From: Bacteroidota bacterium
Lineage (GTDB): Bacteria > Bacteroidota > Bacteroidia > Chitinophagales > Chitinophagaceae
Direction: 5' to 3'
DNA length: 46,786 nucleotides
NCBI GenBank assembly: GCA_018266615.1
Contig: JAFEAB010000045.1
Span: 1 to 46,786, forward strand
The position numbers and the translations under genes are program-made. Shown piece after piece: positions 1 through 9,100 of the stretch; within the stretch, counting starts at the first letter, position 1; each line of letters opens with the position of its first letter. The notes below the pieces were generated by a model that did not search any database, was not told the DNA's origin, and was given only the letters and a program-made list of their open reading frames with translations.

Positions 1-1
1 A

Positions 2-355
2 GAAGCCATTGAAGATGCAAAGGAAAATGCAGGAATGAATCATATTTCCAATGCACAATTTTTTGCAGGGGATGTAATTAAAATTTGCAATGCCGATTTT
101 TTTGCCGAACAGGGAAAACCGGATCTGGTAATTACCGACCCTCCCCGTGCCGGTATGCACGAAAAATTAATAACTACCCTGATGGAGATTGAACCACCCC
201 GTATCGTATATGTAAGTTGCAATACCGCTACCCAGGCCAGAGATATAGGTATTCTTTCCGAAAAATATGATTTATTGAAACTCCGCCCGGTAGATATGTT
301 TCCACACACACACCACATTGAATGTGTGGCGCTCCTTCAATTAAAAAAAACGTAA
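2..355 (+). CDS. rlmD: 23S rRNA (uracil-C5)-methyltransferase RlmD-type, 3' end
   Basis: C-terminal 117 residues of a TrmA/RumA-family SAM-dependent RNA m5U methyltransferase; the 5' part lies outside the window and the reading frame is open from base 2. Two family signatures are visible: DPPRAGM (substrate and SAM pocket) and YVSCNTATQARD, where the Cys of SCN is the catalytic nucleophile that adds to C6 of the target uracil. The protein ends in the usual HIECVALL stretch. RlmD or RlmCD are the closest family names, but which uridine is modified cannot be told from this fragment. It is followed by a rhomboid gene on the same strand after 59 bases. Confidence 0.85.
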   Translation, partial: EAIEDAKENAGMNHISNAQFFAGDVIKICNADFFAEQGKPDLVITDPPRAGMHEKLITTLMEIEPPRIVYVSCNTATQARDIGILSEKYDLLKLRPVDMFPHTHHIECVALLQLKKT

Positions 356-402
356 ATTATTTTCCAAAGCCATCTTTCTAAACCATTGCAAGGCTTATCC
401 GT

Positions 403-410
403 TAATTTTG
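403..410 (+). promoter_or_regulatory. Candidate -7 box TAATTTTG before the rhomboid gene
   Basis: Matches the Bacteroidota sigma-A -7 consensus TAnnTTTG. It ends only 4 bases before the ATG at 415, so transcription from it would give a leaderless or nearly leaderless mRNA. No convincing -33 TTG was found at the usual spacing. Confidence 0.4.
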
Positions 411-414
411 TCGC

Positions 415-1104
415 ATGTCTTACGGAAACAGTTTTCAACGAACCACTCCGGTGGTCTTAAACCTGATCATTATTAACGGGCTCGTATTTTTAGCCCAGTC
501 TTTGTTTGGTGGCCTCGAAACATTCAACCGGATTAACGACCTCTTTGCCCTCCATCATTATAAGTCGGTAGAGTTCAGGCCCTACCAACTGGTAACCCAC
601 ATGTTTATGCATGGGGGGCTAATGCATATCCTGTTTAATATGTTTGCCCTTTGGATGTTTGGCTCCATGATGGAACGGGTTTGGGGGCCAAAGCGTTTCC
701 TGATATTTTACCTGGTTTGTGGGCTGGGCGCCGGGCTAACCCAGTTGGCATCCTATGCCTATACCTACTGGCCTGTGGATCACAGCGTTCTTTCGCCCGA
801 AATGTTTGATCAATACCAACAGGTTTTGAGAGCAAACTGCACGGTAGGCGCGTCCGGAGCCATAATGGGAGTGCTGGCTGCCTTTGGTTACCTTTTCCCA
901 AATACACAACTCATGATTATACCCATCCCAATTCCCGTAAAAGCGAAATGGGCTATTTTGGGGTTCATTGCGCTGGACATTTTTGGCGCATTCTCAAATA
1001 CCGCTGGCGATAATGTGGCCCATTTTGCCCATATTGGCGGGGCTGTAATCGGGTTCCTGATCGTATTCATATGGAATAAAACCAATAAACGCAGTTTATT
1101 CTAA
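415..1104 (+). CDS. Rhomboid family intramembrane serine protease
   Basis: A 229-residue polytopic inner-membrane protein of the rhomboid S54 family, which cleaves transmembrane helices of other proteins inside the bilayer. The active site is intact: GASG at residues 145-148 with Ser147 as nucleophile, and His206 in HFAHIGG as the base. The TM2 motif HGGLMHILFN (about 66-75) supplies the oxyanion-stabilising His and Asn. About six membrane segments are visible, the usual bacterial count. It lies 53 bases upstream of a second rhomboid-like gene on the same strand, and the two are probably co-transcribed. The substrate is unknown. Confidence 0.93.
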   Translation: MSYGNSFQRTTPVVLNLIIINGLVFLAQSLFGGLETFNRINDLFALHHYKSVEFRPYQLVTHMFMHGGLMHILFNMFALWMFGSMMERVWGPKRFLIFYLVCGLGAGLTQLASYAYTYWPVDHSVLSPEMFDQYQQVLRANCTVGASGAIMGVLAAFGYLFPNTQLMIIPIPIPVKAKWAILGFIALDIFGAFSNTAGDNVAHFAHIGGAVIGFLIVFIWNKTNKRSLF

Positions 1105-1157
1105 GCATTAACATACGCTTCGCCGTTGTTTACTAATTTTATACCGATTTATATCCG

Positions 1158-2105
1158 ATGGGAGAAGTAGACAGATATAGTGAATATAAAAAATCGAAAA
1201 GGAAAAGATTTTCATTGGGAAATGATGGAAATGCCCTGGTGGCATTAATAACCATCATCCTGATTTTTTTTGTCCTCCTTCTTACCATCCAGGTATGTTA
1301 TAATTTCTTTCAGCAACCCGCTGCGGTTTTTAAAGGCCAGATCATTGAATGGTTTGGACTACCCAATAATTTCACGCTGCTTTCCGAAAGACCATGGACC
1401 ATATTAACCTATATGTTCAGTGAAACCGGAAGTATGCTGTTCCGGCTTCTCGGAAACCTCCTCTGGCTTTGGGTATTTGGGGCTTTGTTGCAGGCTATGG
1501 CAGGCAACGATAAACTCATCCCTGTGTTTTTATACAGTGGCGTTATCGGAGGATTTGTATTTGTTGTAAGCAGCCATATTTTTCCATCCGCAACCATCGG
1601 GGTCGCAAACTCGTATATGCTGGGCAGTAATCCCGCTGTAATGGGAGTGGCCATGGCCACCACGGCGTTGTCTCCTAATTTCAGAGTGCTTACCCATATT
1701 AGAAACGGGTTCCCCATTTGGATCCTAATGGCCATTTACCTCATCATCGATCTGGCCGGGTTTTCATCTGCGCCGGCTGCATACAGTATATCACATGTAG
1801 CAGGGGCTGCTACGGGGGCTGCTTTTGTTTTTCTGATGCGGCGGGGGTATGACCTTAGTATTTGGATGAATCGGTTTTACTTCTGGCTGATGAATCTGTT
1901 CAACCCCAACAAACCCCGCAATCCCCAACCAAAAATAAAAGAACGACTTTTTTATAATAACGGAAACAGGGAGCCCTATAATAAAACGGCTATCATTACC
2001 CAGGAACGGGTGGATGAGATTCTTGATAAAATAAATCAAAAGGGCTACCAGTTCCTTACCGAAGAGGAAAAGCAAATCCTGCGCAAGGCAGGGGAAAACC
2101 TATAA
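1158..2105 (+). CDS. Rhomboid-like protein, probably catalytically inactive, DUF6576 tail
   Basis: A 315-residue rhomboid-fold membrane protein next to the active rhomboid. Where the neighbour has GASGAIMG, this one has GSNPAVMG (156-163), so the nucleophile position is Asn158. The first TM2 His is Arg in RLLGNLLWLWVFG, although the Asn is kept. The base His213 survives in SHVAGA. After the last membrane segment comes a soluble tail ending in RVDEILDKINQKGYQFLTEEEK, a DUF6576-like helix pair often found behind Bacteroidota rhomboids. By analogy with iRhoms it may bind rather than cleave clients; that role is inference. An off-by-one nucleophile (Ser157) is possible but unlikely. Confidence 0.85.
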   Translation: MGEVDRYSEYKKSKRKRFSLGNDGNALVALITIILIFFVLLLTIQVCYNFFQQPAAVFKGQIIEWFGLPNNFTLLSERPWTILTYMFSETGSMLFRLLGNLLWLWVFGALLQAMAGNDKLIPVFLYSGVIGGFVFVVSSHIFPSATIGVANSYMLGSNPAVMGVAMATTALSPNFRVLTHIRNGFPIWILMAIYLIIDLAGFSSAPAAYSISHVAGAATGAAFVFLMRRGYDLSIWMNRFYFWLMNLFNPNKPRNPQPKIKERLFYNNGNREPYNKTAIITQERVDEILDKINQKGYQFLTEEEKQILRKAGENL

Positions 2106-2166
2106 CCCTTCTGTGGTATTTATCATACCTGTTTTTTCCTCTTTTCTTTAAAATGGATTTAATTCT

Positions 2167-2217
2167 TCCTGCCAGGCCATTCCAGTTATGCAGCCTGCAT
2201 AAATTTTTCAGGCAGGA
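2167..2217. repeat. Nested inverted repeats between rhomboid-like and EEP genes
   Basis: An outer pair TCCTGCC (2167-2173) and GGCAGGA (2211-2217) encloses an inner pair ATGCAG (2188-2193) and CTGCAT (2195-2200). Both pairs are perfect. It may act as a transcript-end structure for the rhomboid pair, but there is no long T-run as in a standard terminator. Confidence 0.45.
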
Positions 2218-2242
2218 TTTACGAATGATATATCTTTAAAAA

Positions 2243-3367
2243 ATGACTGGAAATTTCAGAAGCGGCTTTCGGGCTTTTCTTATTTTGCTGCATCTTCTAA
2301 CTGGAATTGCGTTTCTGATCTCCTGTTATGTAAGCTGGTTTAACCCCATTACTTACTGGTACCTCGGAATATTGAATGTGGGGGCTTTTTATCTGCTCGC
2401 CGCCCTGGTTTTGTTTTTTATTATTTGGGTCATCGCCCGGAAAAAATATGCCTGGATCACCGTTGTATGTATTGCCCTTGGGTGGGGGCCAATTAAAAAC
2501 CTTATTCCATTCAGGCTCCCGCATCCGTTTAATTTACAAAAAGACAGCCTGGGTTTGCGGGTGATGAGTTGGAATGTAAACCATTTCGATATTCTTGAAC
2601 ATAAGACCCATCCGGAGGTTAAACAAAAAATGATTGACCTCATTAATAAATACCAGCCCGATATAGCCTGTTTCCAGGAAATGGTAGCCAGCGATTCTAT
2701 TTTGCCCGCGATCAATTACCTCCCCGATTTTGTGAAAAAGCTAAACATGAATTGGGTGTATTATTCCTATAACTCCAAAGTGGATTTTGATGATACCCAT
2801 CATTTTGGTATCATCACTTTTAGCCGGTATCCAATAATAAATAAAAAGACTGTTTCTTATTTTCCGCACAATTACAACTCCATCTTTCAATACGTTGATA
2901 TCGTAAAAGATAAAGACACTATCCGGGTATTTAATATCCACCTCCAATCGTTGAGGTTCACACAAACCAATCTTAAATATATAGACGACCCCACCTTAAA
3001 AAATTCCGAAGACATCGAAAAATCAAAAAGCGTATTGTTTAAATTCAGAACCGGGTTTCTAAAAAGAATGGCCCAAAGCGAGCACGTAAAAAGGGAAATA
3101 GATAAAAGCCCATATCCGGTAATTGTGTGTGGCGACTTTAATGACCTCCCCAACAGTTATGCATATAACCAAATTGGAAATGGCCTGAAAAATGCATTTA
3201 CGGAAAAAGGCTGGGGTGCCGGGCGAACTTTCAGCGGTATTTCTCCCACCCTTAGGATCGACAACATTTTTGTGGATCCGGCATTTAAAGTTGATCAGTA
3301 CATTCGGGTTGATAAATACCTCAGCGATCATTTTCCGATCATCGCAGATGTTTCAAAAGAAAAATAG
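2243..3367 (+). CDS. Endonuclease/exonuclease/phosphatase family membrane protein
   Basis: A 374-residue protein with about three N-terminal membrane segments (residues 10-95) followed by a metal-dependent EEP catalytic domain. Family residues visible in order are MSWNVNHFD (Asn), CFQEM (metal-binding Glu), the HLQS stretch, GDFND (Asp/Asn) and SDHFPI (catalytic Asp-His). This fold includes DNase I-like nucleases, sphingomyelinases and inositol-phosphate phosphatases; the substrate cannot be decided from sequence. The membrane anchor suggests the active domain faces the periplasm or membrane surface. It sits between the rhomboid pair and cysS without tight spacing to either. Confidence 0.88.
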   Translation: MTGNFRSGFRAFLILLHLLTGIAFLISCYVSWFNPITYWYLGILNVGAFYLLAALVLFFIIWVIARKKYAWITVVCIALGWGPIKNLIPFRLPHPFNLQKDSLGLRVMSWNVNHFDILEHKTHPEVKQKMIDLINKYQPDIACFQEMVASDSILPAINYLPDFVKKLNMNWVYYSYNSKVDFDDTHHFGIITFSRYPIINKKTVSYFPHNYNSIFQYVDIVKDKDTIRVFNIHLQSLRFTQTNLKYIDDPTLKNSEDIEKSKSVLFKFRTGFLKRMAQSEHVKREIDKSPYPVIVCGDFNDLPNSYAYNQIGNGLKNAFTEKGWGAGRTFSGISPTLRIDNIFVDPAFKVDQYIRVDKYLSDHFPIIADVSKEK

Positions 3368-3501
3368 TAATTTAGTGCCATGATTTCGGTGTTCCCCTCT
3401 CCTGTTGCCTGCCTTCCCTGCTGTTGCCCTCGGGCATGATGAGATTTTTGTATTCCCATACAACAGTTCCCGTATTTTTATAACCGTTTTATTTCGAAAT
3501 A

Positions 3502-4995
3502 ATGGCACTCCATATCTATAATTCATATTCCCGAAAAAAAGAACTTTTTAAATCTATTACGCCCGGCCACGCAGGTATGTACGTTTGCGGTCCTACTGTA
3601 AGTGGCGAAAGCCACCTGGGCCACGCCCGGCCCTATATTACATTCGATCTTGTTTTCCGCTATTTGCAGTGGAAGGGATTTAAAGTCCGGTACGTACGAA
3701 ACATCACCGATGCGGGCCATTTTGAAGAGGAGGGAAGAGAGGCCGAAGATAAGGTGAGCAAGAAGGCGTTACTCGAAAAACTCGAACCCATGGAACTGGT
3801 TCAGAAATACAGCAATCTGTTTCATTGGGCCATGAAAAAGTTCAACAATATTGAACCCAGTATTGAGCCTACAGCTACCGGGCACATTGTAGAGCAAATT
3901 GAGATGATTAAAAAAATCATTCGCGAAGGATTTGCTTACGAGGTAAATGGTTCGGTTTATTTTGATGTGAAGAAATATGCACGCCACTACGATTATGGAA
4001 AACTTAGTGGCCGGGTGATTGATGAATTAATGGAAACCACACGCGAGCTGGAAGGACAGGAAGAAAAAAGAGATAAAGCCGACTTCGCTTTATGGAAGGC
4101 CGCCGCACCGGAACACATCATGCGCTGGCAAAGCCCCTGGGGTGTTGGTTTTCCCGGTTGGCACATTGAGTGCTCGGCCATGGCAACCAAATACCTGGGC
4201 GCCCGCTTCGATATCCACGGGGGTGGAATGGACCTCCTTTTTCCCCACCACGAAAGTGAAATTGCACAAAGCACCATCTGCAACCATACTGCACCGGTAA
4301 ATTATTGGATGCATAATAATATGATTACCATCAATGGAAAGAAGATGGGTAAGAGTTACAACAATGTGATCAAACTTACCGAGCTTTTCAGTGGTAACCA
4401 CCCTTTATTGTCTCAGCCTTTTCATCCAATGGCTATCCGGTTTTTCATCCTGCAAAGCCATTATCGCAGCACCCTCGATTTTAGTAACGACGCGCTTGCC
4501 GCAAGCGACAAAGCCTTCAGGCGCTTATGGGAGGCTTATGAAACGTTGAAAAAACTTCCGGCCACAGCAGGTGCTCCCGCTGACGATGAGGAATTAGATG
4601 AAAAAGTAAAATCCTGGCTCGATGAATTTGAGGAATTTGTAGACGACGACTTCAGTACCGCAAAAGTACTCGCCAGCATGTTTGAAATAGTACCCATAAT
4701 AAATTCACTAAAAGATGGACATATTTCAGCTAATGCAATCAGTGGCAATACCCTCCTGTATATGAAAAACCACTTCCGCGTATTCCTGGAGGATATTTTT
4801 GGCTTACAGGCCATTAGTAATGCAGATGATAAATTACTGAACGGATTACTCAACCTGCTCGTCCAAATTCGGAAAACAGCAAGAGGAAAAAAAGACTTCG
4901 TGCTTTCCGACAGTATCCGGGACCACCTGCAAAAGCTGGGTATTCAGTTAAAAGATGAAAAAAGTGGAGAGATGAGTTGGACAATTGGGTCCTGA
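3502..4995 (+). CDS. cysS: Cysteine--tRNA ligase
   Basis: A 497-residue class I aminoacyl-tRNA synthetase that charges tRNA-Cys in the cytoplasm. The HIGH motif appears as HLGH (residues 38-41) and KMSKS as KMGKS (281-285). Zinc ligands that select cysteine are recognisable: Cys29 in YVCGPT, the Cys of WHIECSAMA, and HHESE. The length is typical of CysS. The 3' end is 51 bases before the ATG of the LLM oxidoreductase, with no obvious terminator between them. Confidence 0.97.
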   Translation: MALHIYNSYSRKKELFKSITPGHAGMYVCGPTVSGESHLGHARPYITFDLVFRYLQWKGFKVRYVRNITDAGHFEEEGREAEDKVSKKALLEKLEPMELVQKYSNLFHWAMKKFNNIEPSIEPTATGHIVEQIEMIKKIIREGFAYEVNGSVYFDVKKYARHYDYGKLSGRVIDELMETTRELEGQEEKRDKADFALWKAAAPEHIMRWQSPWGVGFPGWHIECSAMATKYLGARFDIHGGGMDLLFPHHESEIAQSTICNHTAPVNYWMHNNMITINGKKMGKSYNNVIKLTELFSGNHPLLSQPFHPMAIRFFILQSHYRSTLDFSNDALAASDKAFRRLWEAYETLKKLPATAGAPADDEELDEKVKSWLDEFEEFVDDDFSTAKVLASMFEIVPIINSLKDGHISANAISGNTLLYMKNHFRVFLEDIFGLQAISNADDKLLNGLLNLLVQIRKTARGKKDFVLSDSIRDHLQKLGIQLKDEKSGEMSWTIGS

Positions 4996-5046
4996 TTTTT
5001 TAAACCACAAGGGTTGAATCTTGTTATTCTCCTATACCCGCATATT

Positions 5047-6090
5047 ATGGAATTTGGATTTTGCACATTTGGAGACCTCGGCTATCCATTGCAGGAACGC
5101 ACCCCAATGGGTGAAGCCACTCACTCCCGCATTAAGAACCTGATTGATGAAATGCTGTTTGCCGATGAATTGGGAATGGATGTGTTTGGGCTTGGCGAAC
5201 ACCATCGCAAAGATTACGTGGTTTCAAACCCCGTAACCATACTCGCCGCTGCAGCTCCATTAACAAAAAATATTAAACTCAGCAGCGCCGTTACCGTATT
5301 GAGTTCCGATGACCCGGTTCGGGTTTATCAACAATTTGCTACACTCGACCAGCTTTCCACAGGCCGTGCCGAAATTATGGTCGGCAGGGGCTCGTTTATT
5401 GAGTCCTTTCCACTATTTGGTTACAACCTCCAGGATTATGATGAACTCTTTGATGAGAAACTCGACCTGCTCCTTAAAATTAATGAACAGCAGGATGGGC
5501 CCTGGAATGGAAAACACCGCCCTTCTCTGGACTCACTTCATATATATCCCCTGCCATTTAATAAAAAAATTCCCATTTGGGTAGCAGCAGGCGGTACTCC
5601 CGCTTCTGCCATTAGAGCTGGAAAACTAAAACTTCCCCTCACGCTGGCCATTATAGGAGGGGCTCCCGCACAATTTGCAAGGTTCACCAACCTCTATAAA
5701 CAATCGGCCATAGCAGCAGGAATACCAAAAGAAGAAATTCAATTAGGCATCAACTCCCATGTATATATTGCCGAAACTTCGCAACAGGCTTTGGATGAGT
5801 TTTTCCCTCCCTATGCCGAAGTGATGAGCCGAATTGGAAAAGAAAGAGGCTGGCCACCCCTCAGCCGGCAGTCGTTTTATTTTTCTGCGTCCGAAGAAGG
5901 CGCCCTGATGGTTGGAAGCCCACAACAGGTTATTGATAAAATCCTGTACGAATACGAACTCTTCGGCCACAGCCGTTTCCTTGCCCAAATGAGTATGGGT
6001 AACCTCGATCATAAAAAGCTTCGCCGTTCTATGGAATTATTTGCCACGGTGGTAGTGCCACAAGTAAAAAAGGCATTGAAAAAAATATAA
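5047..6090 (+). CDS. LLM class flavin-dependent oxidoreductase
   Basis: A 347-residue TIM-barrel protein of the luciferase-like monooxygenase family, using reduced FMN or F420-type cofactors. Recognisable stretches are EFGFCTFGDLG at the start, GLGEHHRKDYVVSNP, LSSAVTVLSSDDPVRVYQQFATLDQLSTGRAEIMVGRGSF, and GSPQQVIDKI near the C-terminus. The ATG at 5047 was chosen over an upstream in-frame TTG at 5014 because the family begins at the EFGF strand. The substrate is unknown and the neighbours give no pathway. It converges on the giant secreted protein gene. Confidence 0.92.
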   Translation: MEFGFCTFGDLGYPLQERTPMGEATHSRIKNLIDEMLFADELGMDVFGLGEHHRKDYVVSNPVTILAAAAPLTKNIKLSSAVTVLSSDDPVRVYQQFATLDQLSTGRAEIMVGRGSFIESFPLFGYNLQDYDELFDEKLDLLLKINEQQDGPWNGKHRPSLDSLHIYPLPFNKKIPIWVAAGGTPASAIRAGKLKLPLTLAIIGGAPAQFARFTNLYKQSAIAAGIPKEEIQLGINSHVYIAETSQQALDEFFPPYAEVMSRIGKERGWPPLSRQSFYFSASEEGALMVGSPQQVIDKILYEYELFGHSRFLAQMSMGNLDHKKLRRSMELFATVVVPQVKKALKKI

Positions 6091-6151
6091 CAATTCTTCA
6101 GGAGTCATCCGATTGCAGAATTACCCTATCAAGTAGTCTTTTCTTTTTCGC

Positions 6152-9100
6152 TTACTTAAGCACAATCACTGTGCCCTTTTGCATTTGCTTTTTCCCTTTC
6201 AATGTAAAATGACAATACCAGGTAAATGCACCGGGGAGATACATACCGCCAAATGTGCCATCCCACTGCTGGGATGGGTCGGCGCTACTAAATACCATTT
6301 GGCCATACCGGTTATAAATATTCAGTTTATATTCTTTCAATTTAGGGTGGATGCTTTTGGGTAAAGGACCAAAGCCATCATTTAGGAAATCCCGGTTAGG
6401 GGTAAATGCTGAGGGGAAATATACAATGGAACAATTATCCGCCACCGTTACTTTAATGGAACTGGTGGCCTGGCATCCGGCTGTATTAGTAACCTGCACA
6501 TTATAAACCCCGCCGGAATAAACTGTAATAGACGGCTGGGTAGAGCCGGTATTCCAAACATAGCCGGTAAAATTTCCGGGGTTTAAAATCAATTTATCCT
6601 CCGGGCAAATAATAGTATCTGCGCCCAAATAAGGCAGGGGTAATGGTTTTACAATAGCTTGCACAACCGTTACAGAGGATGTACATCCTCCATTATCGGA
6701 AGTAAGGTAATACGGTGTAGTTTGCGAGATGGAAATATTCAGGGATGGCCCGGTTGCCAGCTCCTGGGTTAAACCCACATCACTATACCACCTGATTGTT
6801 CCACTCCCATTTGCTAATAATTGCACTGTGCCCGGCCCACAACGCGAAGTTCCATTTGCGTCGGGCGAAGGTGGAACCACCGGAGCACTTCCTATAACTG
6901 CGGTTACCGGGGCTGATATACATCCATTGCTATTATCCTTCACCGTTATAGAGTAGGATCCCGGAACAACGGATGGGAAAATAACACTAGCCTGGTATGC
7001 GCCTCCGATACTATATTGATAGCCCCCTCCCAGGGGCGAGGTAATATTGATTTGCCCGGTAGTGTTGGTACAACTGGGATTGGTTAGGCTTACACCGGGT
7101 GGGGATGGTGGAGCAGGTACCGGATTGATTACCACCTGCACGCCCGCCGAAATACATCCCGTGCTATTATCCTTAACAGTAACAAGGTAACTCCCGGGCG
7201 ATAAATTGGAAAATGCCGGCGAAACCTGGAAGCCCAGGCCATAACCATAACTCAGGTTAGCTCCCAGGGGAGCTGTTATATTAAAAGATCCCCATGCGGA
7301 AAGGCAGGTGGGTTGCTGGGATATTTGGATGGACGGTGTGGCCGGAACTCCGGTTACGGCTGGTACTATAATGGTAACCGGCACCGAAATACATCCCGTG
7401 CTAATATCCTTTACCGTTAGTTGATAACTGCCGGAGGGCACACTAAATGTAGTTCCCGCCTGGTAAGCACCTCCGAGGCTATACTCATACTGCCCGCCAG
7501 AGGGTGAAGAAACCGTTATAATTCCCTGCGGGTTAGCACAGGTAGGTTGCTGGGTAACGGAACCTGTAACGGTGGGGGCCAGCGGAACAGCATTAATAAC
7601 CAATATGCTGGAAGCAGATATACAACCACTGCCCAGATCTTTGGTGGTTAAGCTATAGGTGCCCGGAGCAAGCCCATTGAAAATAGGGCTTACCTGGTAA
7701 GACCCCCCCATACTAAATTGCAAATTAGCTCCTATGGGTGAAGTAATGTTTATAGCTCCGGTAGGGTCTGTACAGGTGGGTTGCTGGGTGATATCAAATA
7801 CCGGTGCGGCAGGGGCCCCGGGAGGTGGGTTAATGGTGATACTTGCCGGTTGGGAAATACATCCTCCGGGGTCCGTTTTAGTGGTTATCAGATAGGTGCC
7901 CGGCGATAGATTGACAAACGACGCCGATGACTGGTAGTTCCCGTCAATACCATACAACACACCGCTTACCGGATTTGTTACCGTAAGGGACCCCACATTA
8001 TTTGCACAGGTAGGCTGGCTGGTAATGGTAACGGAGGGGGCTCCCGCAGGGGGTGGAATATTATTAACGGTAGCGCTTACCTGTTGAGAAACACATCCAG
8101 TTGCCAGATCCTTTACTGTAATTTGATGAACCCCCGGAGCTACATTAATAAAAGTATTACCCGGTTGATACATCCCGTCTAAGCCATATTCCATCCCCGT
8201 TACCGGAGTTACGGTGATGGTTCCCCCCAGACTCGCACAATCTGTGGGTTGAACCAGGGAAATTACGGGATCAGCCGGGGGCGCCGGTACCCCATTTACC
8301 TGAAGGGTTAAGGATGTGGAAATACATCCGGTACTATTGTCTTTTAACGTAACCGGGTAGGTTCCGGGGGGTAGGCCGGGAAAGGAAGGGGAAGCCTGAT
8401 AGGAGGCTCCAACACTATACTGATAATTGCCACCCAATGGGCTGGTAATACCAATAGTCCCGGTGGGAATATTGCAGGTAGGCTGCACCGTTACCGTGGC
8501 GGCAGGCGCTTGCGGCGCCGAAGCTGCCAGTACATTGATTACAGTGGGAGCCGAAATGCAACCCGTACTGGTATTCTTTACCGTAACCTGATAACTCCCA
8601 ATGGCTACTCCGGAAAAAATTCCAGAGGTCTGATAGGCTCCCCCTATACTATACTGTATATCCGCACCGGTAGGAGCCGTAACCGAAATGGTAGCGGTGG
8701 GCACATTGCAAGTGGGTTGCAGGGTGATGGAAGCGGTGGGAGCTGCGGGCCCGCCAGACGGTGGATTTATGATTACCTGGGCCGGAGCCGAAATACAATC
8801 GCTTGCATCCTTAACCGTTAGGCTGTATGTGCCCGGAGCCAGTCCGGTAAATGTGACTGATGCCTGGTAGGCTCCTCCTATTGAATAAGTATATCCACCC
8901 AGGGGCGCTGTAATGGTAAATGCCCCCGAAGGGTTTGTACAATTAGGTTGGTTGGTAATATTAACTACCGGAGTAGGCGGGGGTGGCGGAATATTATTAA
9001 TCATAATATTAGCCGACTGAGAAACGCAACCCGAAATAATATTTTTTACTGTTACTACATAAAGACCCGGGGTAAGCCCGGTAAACGTAGGGCTCGATTG

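Noticed and set aside
5014..5046. Upstream TTG start for the LLM oxidoreductase
   Set aside because: The family begins at the EFGFCTFG strand, which follows directly after the ATG at 5047.
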